Source of the DNA: Prevotellaceae bacterium UBA6417
GTDB taxonomy: Bacteria; Bacteroidota; Bacteroidia; Bacteroidales; Bacteroidaceae
Direction: 5' to 3'
Assembly: GCA_002439755.1 (NCBI GenBank)
Contig: DJPH01000056.1
Coordinates: forward strand, 1-47,576
DNA length: 47,576 bases
Shown one piece after another: positions 32,664 to 41,471 of the stretch; the first letter of the stretch is position 1, and every line of letters begins with the position of its first letter. Under the pieces are notes generated by a model that had not been told where the DNA came from, did no database searches, and worked only from the letters and a program-made list of their open reading frames with translations. The position numbers and the translations under genes were made by a program.

Positions 32664-33581
32664 TTATGAAAGAGATTCGCCTATTTTAGCAGCCACTTTT
32701 TTGTAGACGGGCATGTTTACGTCCAGCCTGTCGCCCAGATCTATCATATCAAACAACAATCCCTGGATTTCCGAAGCATGCCCGCGCGCCATGTCTTTTT
32801 GCATGGAGGCCGTCGAACGCGGGTCCAAAGAATCTATGACTCGCAGCCCGTACACTGCCATGTCCTCAGGAAAGCGAACGCCCAGCCGCTGCCCCACAGC
32901 CATACTTTCGCGCGAAAGGGCACGGAATGTTTCGCGTGCTTCACCCTCATGCTGCACAGTTCCCATCGCGCAGTCAAAACAGGCTCCCGTGCAAGCCATG
33001 GCCGAAATGAACGACCACTTGATGAATGTATCGCGGTTGATGTCATCGGAAACTTCGGCCTTTATGCTGCATTTCACCAATTCATCGGCTACGGCCTGCA
33101 TGCGGCTGCGGGCAACGCCCTGTTCCGGACGCGCACCGAAAACCAGACGGAAGACACGCCCCATCTGCGAAACTTCGCCATCTCCCGAGACGTAGCCCAC
33201 GATATAGATGCAGCCGTCAAGAACCGTTGCATGAGGAACAAGGCGTCCGATGCGCGGCCCGGTGCCATAGACATTAAGTATGGGAATGACCAACGTATCC
33301 AAATGAGCCGCACGCCTTATCACGTCCTTGACCGATTCTACCGAATAACCTTTTACACACACGAATATAACATCGGCCTTATCATCATACTCCTCGGCCG
33401 TGCAAGCCTTTATGGGCAGAACGCAGTCGCCCTTCAACGTTGATTTCAGGTGCAGGCCATGCTCGCGAATCGCTTCCAGATGTCTGCCGCGCGCTATGCA
33501 TGTCACGTCGAGCCCTCCCAAAGCCAGAAAACCGGCTATGCTTCCGCCCACACCACCTGTGCCAACTATCAAGTATTTCAT
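32664..33581 (-). CDS. panE: 2-dehydropantoate 2-reductase family protein
   Basis: PanE reduces ketopantoate to pantoate with NADPH in the coenzyme A pathway. The 305-residue protein starts MKYLIVGTGGVGGSIAGFLA, a Rossmann dinucleotide motif, followed by FVCVKGYSVESV with the family's catalytic-domain lysine. The C-terminal ApbA domain includes DINRDTFIKWSFISAMACTGA, with the conserved Lys and Asn/Ser region. The gene diverges from ung. Several ApbA paralogs act on other substrates, so pantoate synthesis is likely but unproven. Confidence 0.85.
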   Translation of the reverse strand: MKYLIVGTGGVGGSIAGFLALGGLDVTCIARGRHLEAIREHGLHLKSTLKGDCVLPIKACTAEEYDDKADVIFVCVKGYSVESVKDVIRRAAHLDTLVIPILNVYGTGPRIGRLVPHATVLDGCIYIVGYVSGDGEVSQMGRVFRLVFGARPEQGVARSRMQAVADELVKCSIKAEVSDDINRDTFIKWSFISAMACTGACFDCAMGTVQHEGEARETFRALSRESMAVGQRLGVRFPEDMAVYGLRVIDSLDPRSTASMQKDMARGHASEIQGLLFDMIDLGDRLDVNMPVYKKVAAKIGESLS

Positions 33582-33609
33582 TATTTGAGATGTTTTGATT
33601 ACGGATGTG

Positions 33610-33617
33610 CAAAGTTA
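33610..33617 (-). promoter_or_regulatory. -7 promoter box of panE
   Basis: On the minus strand this is TAACTTTG, 28 bases before the panE ATG. It lies only 13 bases from the divergent ung box. No -33 element is recognised. Confidence 0.45.
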
Positions 33618-33630
33618 GTGCTTATTTTCG

Positions 33631-33638
33631 TACTTTTG
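33631..33638 (+). promoter_or_regulatory. -7 promoter box of ung
   Basis: TACTTTTG matches TAnnTTTG but ends only 4 bases before the ung ATG, so the transcript would have almost no leader. No -33 TTTG is present. Confidence 0.4.
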
Positions 33639-33642
33639 CGCC

Positions 33643-34311
33643 ATGATTCCGTCATTCAAACTGCCGTCTGATTGGTCAGACGCCCTGTCAGGCGAAACAA
33701 GCAAGCCCTATTTTCAATCTCTGCACTCATTTGTAGAGGCCGAATATGCCACCCATGTGTGCTATCCCGAAGCCGATGATATATTCGCAGCATTCTATCT
33801 ATGTCCGCTTCATGAGGTAAAAGTCGTCATGCTGGGACAAGACCCCTATCATGAGGCCGGACAGGCTCAAGGACTGTGCTTCTCGGTGCCCGACGGAATC
33901 AGGATTCCTCCTTCGCTCCGCAACATCTTCAAAGAACTGCAATCCGACACAGGCGTCCCCACCCCCGTAAACGGAGATCTTACCCATTGGGCTCAGCAAG
34001 GCGTGCTGATGCTCAACGCCACACTCACCGTCCGCGAACATAAGGCTGGTTCGCATGCACGGCAGGGATGGGAAACTTTCACCGATGCCGTCATCGGCAC
34101 GGTCAGCCGTCTGTGCGACCATGCCGCATTTCTCCTGTGGGGCAATTACGCGCAGCAAAAAGCCGATCTCATCGATGCCTCGCGTCACCTGCTGCTCTGC
34201 TCAGCCCACCCATCGCCCCTCTCGGCTTACCGCGGATTTTTCGGCAATCACCATTTCAGCAAGACCAACCAATTCCTTGCCCAACATGGCAAGACTCCCG
34301 TCAATTGGTAA
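33643..34311 (+). CDS. ung: Uracil-DNA glycosylase, family 1
   Basis: Ung removes uracil from DNA to start base-excision repair. The 222-residue protein has the water-activating motif GQDPYH (Asp67) and the DNA-intercalation motif HPSPLS (from His189), followed by GFFGNHHFSKTN. The length is normal for the family. The DUF3109 gene follows after 12 bases, probably in the same transcript. Confidence 0.97.
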   Translation: MIPSFKLPSDWSDALSGETSKPYFQSLHSFVEAEYATHVCYPEADDIFAAFYLCPLHEVKVVMLGQDPYHEAGQAQGLCFSVPDGIRIPPSLRNIFKELQSDTGVPTPVNGDLTHWAQQGVLMLNATLTVREHKAGSHARQGWETFTDAVIGTVSRLCDHAAFLLWGNYAQQKADLIDASRHLLLCSAHPSPLSAYRGFFGNHHFSKTNQFLAQHGKTPVNW

Positions 34312-34323
34312 ACACGCACCATC

Positions 34324-34929
34324 ATGGCACAAAAATCATTAGGAATAGTACAAGTAGGAAACGTTCTGCTTTCCATTGACTGCTTCAAGGAACAATTTGT
34401 CTGCAATCTGGCCGCCTGCCACGGTGCATGTTGCATTGAAGGCGACGCCGGTGCTCCCGTGACATTAGACGAAGTGATGGCCATCGAGGAAATCGTTCCT
34501 AAAATAGAGGCCGACCTGACAGAAGAAGCCCAAAACATTATAAAGAGCCAAGGAATTGCCTACATCGACAGTGAAGGCGACCTTGTTACGAGCATCGTAA
34601 ACGGGAAAGACTGCGTTTTTGCCTGCCGCGACAAACAAGGAAACTGCCTTTGTGCCATAGAGCGAGCCCAACGCGAAGGACGCATCCAGACAGCCAAGCC
34701 CATCTCCTGCTGGCTCTACCCTATCCGCATCAAAGAGTTCAAAGGCGGGATCTTCGGTGCCAACTACCACCGTTGGGACATTTGCCAATGCAGCGTTGAG
34801 CTCGGCCGGAAGCTCAAGATTCCCGTCTACAAATTTCTAAAGGAACCCCTCATAGCGCGTTTCGGTAAGGATTGGTATGCAGATCTGGAGCAAACAGCAC
34901 TTGAACTTCAGGAACAAGGCCTCATCTGA
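34324..34929 (+). CDS. DUF3109 cysteine-rich protein
   Basis: This is a cytoplasmic protein of 201 residues and unknown function, conserved in Bacteroidetes. Its cysteines cluster as CNLAACHGACC near residues 28-38, with later ones in DCVFAC, NCLCAIE, SCW and ICQC. The pattern resembles the CxxxCxxCC arrangement of the YkgJ/UPF0153 family, which is thought to bind a metal or an Fe-S cluster. It follows ung by 12 bases and converges on rnhB with an 18-base gap. Metal binding is inferred from the cysteine spacing only. Confidence 0.85.
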   Translation: MAQKSLGIVQVGNVLLSIDCFKEQFVCNLAACHGACCIEGDAGAPVTLDEVMAIEEIVPKIEADLTEEAQNIIKSQGIAYIDSEGDLVTSIVNGKDCVFACRDKQGNCLCAIERAQREGRIQTAKPISCWLYPIRIKEFKGGIFGANYHRWDICQCSVELGRKLKIPVYKFLKEPLIARFGKDWYADLEQTALELQEQGLI

Positions 34930-34947
34930 AGTCTGAAGAATTGCAGT

Positions 34948-35556
34948 CTAATCTTCGAAAGGAAGCTCGGGAGCCTCTATGCCCAAGAGATTAAACGAAA
35001 GGCGATGGTAAGGCGACGTACCATAGCTGCGAACAGCCTCGCGGTGAGCCTTCGTCGGATAGCCCTTGTTCTTATCCCATGAATAGCACGGAAATTCCGC
35101 ATGAAGCCGTTCCATATAATCGTCGCGATAGGTTTTGGCCAAAATGCTTGCCGCCGCTATCGACAGGTATTTTCCGTCACCCTTCACAATGGTCTTGAAG
35201 GGCAGTCCTTGATAAGGAGCAAAACGGTTTCCATCCACGATAATAGCCTGCGGACGCACCTCAAGTCCGTCCAAAGCCCTGTGCATGGCAAGGATGGAAG
35301 CCCTCAAAATATTTATTTCGTCTATTTCCTGTGCTGTTGCAACCCCCACCGACCAGGCAAGAGCATCGCGCTCAATGATGCTGCGCAATGCATAACGCTG
35401 CCGCGCCGTCAGCTTCTTGCTGTCTGTAATCTCTTCGTTGGAATAATCCGAAGGAAAAATAACAGCGGCTGCATACACACTGCCGGCCAAACATCCGCGC
35501 CCGGCCTCGTCGCAACCGGCTTCAACCACACCTGAATGCAAACACGACAGCAGCAT
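34948..35556 (-). CDS. rnhB: Ribonuclease HII
   Basis: RNase HII cuts RNA in RNA-DNA hybrids and single ribonucleotides in DNA. The 202-residue protein has the catalytic DEAGRG motif (Asp16, Glu17) near its start. Further acidic residues lie in IIVDGNRF and in SIAAASILAKTYRDDYM, the RNase HII signature around the third and fourth catalytic carboxylates. It starts 6 bases after the sufS stop, so it is carried at the end of the suf operon. Confidence 0.95.
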   Translation of the reverse strand: MLLSCLHSGVVEAGCDEAGRGCLAGSVYAAAVIFPSDYSNEEITDSKKLTARQRYALRSIIERDALAWSVGVATAQEIDEINILRASILAMHRALDGLEVRPQAIIVDGNRFAPYQGLPFKTIVKGDGKYLSIAAASILAKTYRDDYMERLHAEFPCYSWDKNKGYPTKAHREAVRSYGTSPYHRLSFNLLGIEAPELPFED

Positions 35557-35562
35557 GGTTTC

Positions 35563-36774
35563 TCAGAACATTTTGCTTACCTGTTCGATACCATCACACA
35601 AGGAATCGATTTCCTCACGTGTATTATAAAAGGAGAATGACGCACGCACCGTTCCTTCTATCCCCATACGCTCCATGACAGGCTGCGCACAATGGTGTCC
35701 TGTGCGTACTGCAATTCCCAAGCGGTCCAACAGTGTGCCCATGTCGAGATGATGTATGTCGCGCACCAAAAAAGATACCACGGAATCCTTTTGCGGTGCC
35801 GTTCCGAACAAACGCAGTCCCTCTATCTGCGAGAGGCGGGAAGCAGCATAACGGGTCAGGTCGCGTTCATAGGCTTCGATTTTGTCCATGCCGATGGCCT
35901 TGACATAATCCAACGCAACGGCAAGTGCATGACTGCCTACATAGTTGGGTGTTCCGGCTTCGAACTTATAGGGCAAGCGTTCAAAGAGCGTCTTCTCAAA
36001 GCTTACAGAAGAAATCATCTCACCGCCACCCTGGTAAGGAGGCATTTCGTCGAGCCATCGTTCCTTGCCATAAAGAACACCTATGCCCGTGGGCCCGTAT
36101 ACCTTGTGGCCACTGAAAGCCAGGAAATCGCAGTCGAGTTCCTGAACATCCACCTTGAAATGAGGAACACTTTGCGCACCATCCACCAACACCGGAACAT
36201 TGCGATCGTGGGCATAACGAATCATTTCCTTCACAGGATTGACCGTTCCCAACACATTAGACACATGGGCGATGCTCACCAGACGGGTCTTTTCATTAAA
36301 CAGCTTGTGGTAGTCTTCCTGTATAAGCATCCCCTCATCGGTCATTGGAATGACACGCAGTTTCACGCCTTTACGCCCACACAAAAGCTGCCAGGGAACG
36401 ATATTGGAATGGTGTTCCATGACCGAAACGATAACTTCATCGCCTTCTTCAAGCAATTCGCCAAACGAAGAAGCCACCAAATTGATGCTTTCTGTAGTGC
36501 CACGCGTAAAAACGATTTCGGAAACTGATGAAGCATTGATGAAACCGCGCACCGTCTCGCGTGCCTGTTCAAGCAAGTCCGTTGCCTTTTCCGAAAGATA
36601 ATGCACACCACGATGCACATTGGCATTGGCCGTATAATACTCTTCAACCTCGGCATTGACCACACAACGTGGTTTCTGAGTGGTGGCCGCATTGTCCAGA
36701 TAGACCAGCGGACGGCCATACACCTGCGTTGCCAAAATCGGAAAATCCGCTCTTATTTTGTTTACATCAAACAT
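35563..36774 (-). CDS. sufS: Cysteine desulfurase SufS
   Basis: SufS is a PLP enzyme that takes sulfur from cysteine for Fe-S cluster assembly. I chose the ATG at 36774, giving 403 residues and the family start MFDVNKIRADFPIL; the longer frame runs back into sufD. The PLP-binding lysine is in FSGHKVYGPTGIG, and the persulfide cysteine is in AVRTGHHCAQPVM. It lies 10 bases downstream of sufD and 6 bases upstream of rnhB. Confidence 0.95.
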   Translation of the reverse strand: MFDVNKIRADFPILATQVYGRPLVYLDNAATTQKPRCVVNAEVEEYYTANANVHRGVHYLSEKATDLLEQARETVRGFINASSVSEIVFTRGTTESINLVASSFGELLEEGDEVIVSVMEHHSNIVPWQLLCGRKGVKLRVIPMTDEGMLIQEDYHKLFNEKTRLVSIAHVSNVLGTVNPVKEMIRYAHDRNVPVLVDGAQSVPHFKVDVQELDCDFLAFSGHKVYGPTGIGVLYGKERWLDEMPPYQGGGEMISSVSFEKTLFERLPYKFEAGTPNYVGSHALAVALDYVKAIGMDKIEAYERDLTRYAASRLSQIEGLRLFGTAPQKDSVVSFLVRDIHHLDMGTLLDRLGIAVRTGHHCAQPVMERMGIEGTVRASFSFYNTREEIDSLCDGIEQVSKMF

Positions 36775-36784
36775 AGCTGTTACT

Positions 36785-38128
36785 TTATTTGCAAAGGCCG
36801 CAATCGGCACATGCCTTGAGCGAATGGCGGAAACGCTGTTCAACCATCGCGGACAAACGCTCACGCAAAGGTTCAAGCTTTATTTGCGCCAGCACTTCAT
36901 TGACAAAAGCATGCTGCATCAACAGACGCGCCTCTTCAGGCGATATGCCTCGTTGCGCCATATAGAAGAGAGCCGCCTGATCGATTTGTCCGACGGTGCT
37001 CCCATGGTTGCACTTCACATCATCGGCATAAATCTCCAGCATGGGTTGCGTATACATTCTCGCAGTCGGCGACACACAAAGGTTGGCATTGGTTTCCTGC
37101 GAATCGGTCTGCTGTGCCCCGGGCCGTACCAAAACCTTGCCGGCAAAAGCTCCGACAGCATCTCCATCCAGCACATATTTATACAGCACTTCGCTTTTGC
37201 ACCTCCCCGTCTTGTGGTCAAAGAGAAGATGATTGTCGACTTTCTGATTGCCGTCGGCAACAACTGCACCCATAATACGGGCATGGCCGCTTTCTCCGTC
37301 AAAAGAAAAATTGGCTGTGCGCCTCGTTATGCCGTTACGCAAGGAAAGACTTACATATTCCAGACATCCGCCTTCGGCCTGAGACAAGTACAAATTATCA
37401 AACAGGGTACAGTTGGCAGCTGTCTCTTCTACGCTATAAATATTCAGGCATGCACCTTTACCGACAAATATCTCGGTTACGTTCGTAGTGAGGAAGCGAA
37501 CCTTATCCATCACATGCTCGCAAAACAAGAGTCCTACCTCTGATCCATCGCCCAGCACAATCAAAGTGCGTCTGTTGGTCATCAGGTCTACATTGGCATG
37601 CATCAGGTTGACAACCTGCAACACCTGTTCCACTTTCGTCCCCGACGGTATATATATCAGCAAGCCGTCCTGAGCCAAGGCCGTGTTCAAAGCCGTTACA
37701 GCATCACCATCCGTCACGGCAATCTTTCCGTAAAAGTCCTGCAATTTGCCAGGATGAATCTTGTCGTAATCACAAATCGAACCGACATATGCACCTTCAG
37801 GCAAAACATGTTTTGATTTGGAAAGCGTATGGAATTGCTCATTAACCATATAGTATAAAGCCGTTCCTATGTTCGGCACGGAACAGCGATAAGCCTTATA
37901 AGGGTCAGCTTTCATCTCCAGGCGATTCAAATTCAGCCCGTAATTAGGGGCAAAAGCGGCCTGCACGTCTGTATACTTGTAGTTCTCGTTTTTGCGCGTT
38001 GGGAATCCCAAATCACAAAAAGCACGAAAAGCCTCATCACGCTTTTCGTTCATCACGTTGCAGCTGTTCTTGCGGAGCAGGTCGGCGGCCTCGCGATAGA
38101 GTTCTATATATTGTTGCTCGCTACCCAT
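36785..38128 (-). CDS. sufD: Fe-S cluster assembly protein SufD
   Basis: SufD pairs with SufB as part of the SufBCD scaffold. The 447-residue protein has the SufBD core beta-helix region (LNIYSVEETAANCTLFDNLYLSQ) and the conserved C-terminal motif KCNHGSTVGQIDQAALFYMAQRG, where the histidine is the expected cluster-assembly residue. SufD rather than SufB is supported by its place after sufC and by the lack of the extended cysteine-bearing SufB features. SufB itself is not in this operon. Confidence 0.92.
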   Translation of the reverse strand: MGSEQQYIELYREAADLLRKNSCNVMNEKRDEAFRAFCDLGFPTRKNENYKYTDVQAAFAPNYGLNLNRLEMKADPYKAYRCSVPNIGTALYYMVNEQFHTLSKSKHVLPEGAYVGSICDYDKIHPGKLQDFYGKIAVTDGDAVTALNTALAQDGLLIYIPSGTKVEQVLQVVNLMHANVDLMTNRRTLIVLGDGSEVGLLFCEHVMDKVRFLTTNVTEIFVGKGACLNIYSVEETAANCTLFDNLYLSQAEGGCLEYVSLSLRNGITRRTANFSFDGESGHARIMGAVVADGNQKVDNHLLFDHKTGRCKSEVLYKYVLDGDAVGAFAGKVLVRPGAQQTDSQETNANLCVSPTARMYTQPMLEIYADDVKCNHGSTVGQIDQAALFYMAQRGISPEEARLLMQHAFVNEVLAQIKLEPLRERLSAMVEQRFRHSLKACADCGLCK

Positions 38129-38137
38129 GACCGCTTA

Positions 38138-38893
38138 CTATTCCCTATTGAGTTCCGACTTGATCCAATCAAAGCCTTCGCGTTCAATCCGATATCCCAA
38201 ATCAGCATCTCCAGTACGGACAATGCTGCCGTTGACCAGCACATGCACCACATCGGGACGCAAATAGTCGAGCATCCTTTGATAGTGCGTTATGACAATG
38301 GCACTGGTTTCAGGTTTCCTTATCTTATTGAATCCCTCGATGACTATCCTCAAGGCATCAACATCAAGCCCTGAATCCGTTTCATCCAAAATGGCCAACT
38401 TAGGTTCGAGCATCGCCATTTGGAATATTTCATTGCGTTTTTTCTCTCCGCCGCTGAATCCCTCATTAACAGAACGGCGTGTCAGCGAAGCGTCAAGTTC
38501 TACAATCTGCCGTTTCTCTTTCATCAGTTTCAGAAATTCAGGAGCAGCAATAGGCTCTTGCCCCCAATATTTCCGCTTGGCATTGATGGCCGCACGCATA
38601 AAGTTGACCATGCTGACACCCGGTATTTCAATAGGAGACTGAAAGGACATAAACAGTCCTTCATGCGAACGGTCTTCGGGGGGCATGGCCAAAAGATCTT
38701 TACCATTAAACAGGATGGAGCCTTCTGTCACTGTATATTGGGGATTTCCCACCAAAACATTGCAAAGAGTACTCTTTCCGGAACCATTCGGTCCCATCAA
38801 GGCATGCACCTCCCCGTCTCTTATCGTGAGACTGACTCCCTTTAAAATCTCTTTGCCTTCAACCGAAGCATGCAGATTGCGAATTTCGAGCAT
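38138..38893 (-). CDS. sufC: Fe-S cluster assembly ATPase SufC
   Basis: SufC is the ABC-type ATPase that drives the SufBD scaffold. In 251 residues it has Walker A GPNGSGKST (34-42), the signature FSGGEKKR, Walker B LAILDETDSGLD and the switch histidine in VITHYQ. It is the first gene of this sufC-sufD-sufS-rnhB operon, with a candidate -7 box 36 bases upstream. Confidence 0.96.
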   Translation of the reverse strand: MLEIRNLHASVEGKEILKGVSLTIRDGEVHALMGPNGSGKSTLCNVLVGNPQYTVTEGSILFNGKDLLAMPPEDRSHEGLFMSFQSPIEIPGVSMVNFMRAAINAKRKYWGQEPIAAPEFLKLMKEKRQIVELDASLTRRSVNEGFSGGEKKRNEIFQMAMLEPKLAILDETDSGLDVDALRIVIEGFNKIRKPETSAIVITHYQRMLDYLRPDVVHVLVNGSIVRTGDADLGYRIEREGFDWIKSELNRE

Positions 38894-38928
38894 ATGGACA
38901 ATTCTTCTAATTGATAATTTTTAAAGGA

Positions 38929-38936
38929 CAAAGTTA
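38929..38936 (-). promoter_or_regulatory. -7 promoter box of the suf operon
   Basis: On the minus strand this is TAACTTTG, matching TAnnTTTG, 35 bases before the sufC ATG. No -33 match at 19-21 bases is seen. Confidence 0.45.
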
Positions 38937-39008
38937 CGGCAATCTGAAGAAATAGGGCTCTTCTTCACAAAGTTTATATTGCAGACCCGCTAACACAAAA
39001 GAACAGCC

Positions 39009-39016
39009 TAACTTTG
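39009..39016 (+). promoter_or_regulatory. -7 promoter box of the ECF sigma operon
   Basis: TAACTTTG matches TAnnTTTG and would give a leader of about 75 bases to the ECF sigma gene. No consensus -33 element is seen. A promoter recognised by the ECF factor itself cannot be told by eye. Confidence 0.4.
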
Positions 39017-39099
39017 TGCCTTGAAAAAAAGTAGATGATTCGATGTTACTTTTTGGCAAGTTTGCGTTTACCTAGTAGAAGACACCATCAGGAATCCGA

Positions 39100-39600
39100 A
39101 TGAGCGACGAGACATTGGTATCCACATTTGAACGGTTGCGTTCGCGGCTGTTAGGATTGGCAGGCCGTCTATTGCGCGATGACGAAGAAGCGCAAGACGT
39201 GCTGCAAGATGCCTTTTGCCAACTCTGGACTCACTATCGCAACGTATCATCTCCCAAGGCCATAGAAGCTTTGAGCATGACTACTGTACGCAATCTCAGC
39301 ATTTCTACCCTTCGCCACAAAATCGATGCCGTAGACTTGGAGGCCAGTTCTACAGCCTGCGAAAGCGATGAAAGCATTCAGGAAGATCCGCGTGATGAAA
39401 AGTTCAATATGGTAGAACGCCTGATTAACGAACACCTTTCGCCTTTGCAACGCTCCATTTTGACCAGCCGCGAAATCGAAGGAAAAAGCATCGCTGAAAT
39501 TGCGATTGAGATGAAGATGGAAGAACCTGCTGTCCGTATGAACTTGAGCAGGGCACGAAAAACCATTCGAGAACTATACACGAAAACAAACAGCCTATGA
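39100..39600 (+). CDS. ECF-type RNA polymerase sigma factor
   Basis: This 166-residue sigma-70 family protein has only regions 2 and 4. Region 2 (about 8-75) contains RLLRDDEEAQDVLQDAFCQLW, the -10 recognition helix type of ECF factors. Region 4 (about 112-160) contains LSPLQRSILTSREIEGKSIAEIA and the helix-turn-helix EEPAVRMNLSRARKTIRE. It heads a four-gene operon; its TGA overlaps the ATG of the next gene, an anti-sigma-like membrane protein. This suggests membrane-coupled control of envelope genes. Confidence 0.93.
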   Translation: MSDETLVSTFERLRSRLLGLAGRLLRDDEEAQDVLQDAFCQLWTHYRNVSSPKAIEALSMTTVRNLSISTLRHKIDAVDLEASSTACESDESIQEDPRDEKFNMVERLINEHLSPLQRSILTSREIEGKSIAEIAIEMKMEEPAVRMNLSRARKTIRELYTKTNSL

Positions 39601-40034
39601 AACAGATACAGCTAACCAAACACGAAGCTAAACGCTTGTTGGAGTGCTATTATAACGGCGATACGACCAATGATGAAGAACGTCTGATACGGATTTTCCT
39701 GGCATCACCGGCAGCAGACGGAGGTGAGTTCAATGCCGACAAAGCTGTAATGGGCTTCCTCTGCACCAAACGCGCAAAATGCCACCGCACAAAAGCCACC
39801 AGGTGGATTCCCTTAGCTGCCGCCGCAAGCATTGTCATGGCTATCGGCCTTTGGACATTCGCCCATCTCACCACACCCGATTATATCGCCTATGTCAATG
39901 GGCAAGAATATACCAATGAGCAATTCGTAATCAACCACATGGAACAAACCATGAAAATCGTAGGAAACGAAACGGAATCACTGACCATAGAAAACCAGAT
40001 GAGAGCCGTATTCAAAGCTACGGATAATAACTAA
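39597..40034 (+). CDS. One-span membrane protein, probable anti-sigma factor
   Basis: The 145-residue product has a cytoplasmic N-terminal helical segment (TKHEAKRLLECYYNGDTTND), one membrane span (about residues 69-90, WIPLAAAASIVMAIGLWTFAHL) and a short periplasmic part. The ATGA overlap with the sigma gene gives translational coupling. Layout and topology fit an anti-sigma factor, although no zinc (ZAS) motif is visible, so the role is inferred. Confidence 0.7.
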   Translation: MKQIQLTKHEAKRLLECYYNGDTTNDEERLIRIFLASPAADGGEFNADKAVMGFLCTKRAKCHRTKATRWIPLAAAASIVMAIGLWTFAHLTTPDYIAYVNGQEYTNEQFVINHMEQTMKIVGNETESLTIENQMRAVFKATDNN

Positions 40035-40056
40035 ACTTAGAACAAGGAGGATGAAT

Positions 40057-40506
40057 ATGTCAAACACACTAAAAAATGCTGTGATTATCATTCTGATGAT
40101 TTGCCTGTTTCCGGTTATGGCCATAGCGCAGAAAGATTTGCATATTGCGCCATACTTTGACGGGCGGTTCAACAAAAACCGCCAGGTGGCAACACTTATT
40201 GTAAAAGGAAAGCCACTCAAGGCATATAGCCTGTCACTTTACCGCAGCATGACTTTTGAAAGCAACATGCCTGTAACAGGCAAAATAGAATCCGCCGTAC
40301 TGGCCGATTCCAGACAAGCCATAGACAAAGAAACCGGATATATAGGTGGAAAGCTGCTGTACGGTTTCTATTGCCTAAAGCCCGAAACCGGCAAGAAACG
40401 GCCGTTGCGCTATATCTTTTACCGGCGCACTGAAGAAAAATGTATACTCGTATACATGGAAGGGAACACCACCCTGGATTATCTAAAGAAAATGTTTCAA
40501 CAATAA
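40057..40506 (+). CDS. Small secreted protein, DUF6108-like
   Basis: This exported protein of 149 residues has a signal peptide (MSNTLKNAVIIILMICLF...AIA-QK). The mature part is DLHIAPYFDGRFNK followed by a mixed alpha/beta domain ending GNTTLDYLKKMF. I know it only as a Bacteroidales family found with ECF sigma and barrel genes (DUF6108, by memory). The start is set by a strong AGGAGG at 40045-40050: the ATG at 40051 touches it with no spacing, while the ATG at 40057 is 6 bases away. Function unknown. Confidence 0.7.
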   Translation: MSNTLKNAVIIILMICLFPVMAIAQKDLHIAPYFDGRFNKNRQVATLIVKGKPLKAYSLSLYRSMTFESNMPVTGKIESAVLADSRQAIDKETGYIGGKLLYGFYCLKPETGKKRPLRYIFYRRTEEKCILVYMEGNTTLDYLKKMFQQ

Positions 40507-40520
40507 ATATCATAACCATT

Positions 40521-41408
40521 ATGAAGAGCTATTTCTTTATTGGATTGGCCTGCTCAATGCTCACACTTGCAGCACAGGCCTCAGAACAAAACGACACGAC
40601 ACTTCTCGTCAGGAACCCAGACTGTGTCACTGTCGAAGAAGGCAACGGACAAATGAAAGTTACGGTCGAAGGAATGCCGGGAAATGCAACATTCCGAGTG
40701 GAACGCTGCCGCGAATTGAAAGACAACGGAATCACCGTCGTTCGTGAAAGAACGAATTGGGGCATTGACCTGCCGTTTATATCCGGCAAAAACAAACGAC
40801 ATTACAAAGACATCGACTGTCATCTGCCCGAATTCTTCATTGGATTCTCCTCGATGGTCAATGCTGACAACGGTCTACATTCGACATTCGGCAGTTCCGT
40901 GGAAATCGGGTTTACCCCCTTACAGATTTCAGGGCCAATGCTGGCAGAAAATCTCAGCATCGCATCCGGACTCGGCTTTGCCTGGCGCAATTATCGCATG
41001 ACAGGATATACACGCTTTGTAAAAGAAGGCAGCAACTTGCTATTGGACAACTATCCCGAAAACGCCGACATACAATTCTCGCGTATCAAGACATTCAGCC
41101 TTACCGTTCCTTTGCTGCTTGAATGGCATCACCGCCTATCGAAGAAGTCTCTCCTGTGGATTCAAGCGGGGCCATTATTCAACTTCACCACATACGCCAG
41201 CATGAAAACCCGTTATAAGCTGGACGGTCAGAAACATAAAGAATTCGACAAGAACATTCACCAAGAGCCCATTACCGTCGACCTGTATGGTGTCGTCGGC
41301 ATTAATAATGTCGGTTTATATTGCCGCTATGCTCCGTGCAGGATATTGAAACGGACCTATAATCCGGCCTTTTCCTCTTTAAGTTTCGGCATAGCTTTAA
41401 GCTTTTAA
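40521..41408 (+). CDS. Outer-membrane beta-barrel protein
   Basis: The 295-residue product has a signal peptide (MKSYFFIGLACSMLTLAAQA-SE) and a beta-rich body with alternating hydrophobic strands: FFIGFSSMVNADNGL, LSIASGLGFAWRNYRM, SLTVPLLLEWHHRLS and LLWIQAGPLFNFTTY. It ends SSLSFGIALSF; a terminal phenylalanine is the usual barrel-assembly signal. The frame is open upstream to 40440, overlapping the previous gene, but the ATG at 40521 gives the signal peptide. It is the last gene of the sigma operon and a probable target of that regulation. Confidence 0.8.
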   Translation: MKSYFFIGLACSMLTLAAQASEQNDTTLLVRNPDCVTVEEGNGQMKVTVEGMPGNATFRVERCRELKDNGITVVRERTNWGIDLPFISGKNKRHYKDIDCHLPEFFIGFSSMVNADNGLHSTFGSSVEIGFTPLQISGPMLAENLSIASGLGFAWRNYRMTGYTRFVKEGSNLLLDNYPENADIQFSRIKTFSLTVPLLLEWHHRLSKKSLLWIQAGPLFNFTTYASMKTRYKLDGQKHKEFDKNIHQEPITVDLYGVVGINNVGLYCRYAPCRILKRTYNPAFSSLSFGIALSF

Positions 41409-41435
41409 CTGCACACCACGTTGATGATTATTGTT

Positions 41436-41443
41436 TAACTTTG
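41436..41443 (+). promoter_or_regulatory. -7 promoter box of folB
   Basis: TAACTTTG matches TAnnTTTG, 28 bases before the folB ATG. No -33 match is seen. Confidence 0.45.
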
Positions 41444-41471
41444 CATCCTGACATAACAACATATATCAAGG

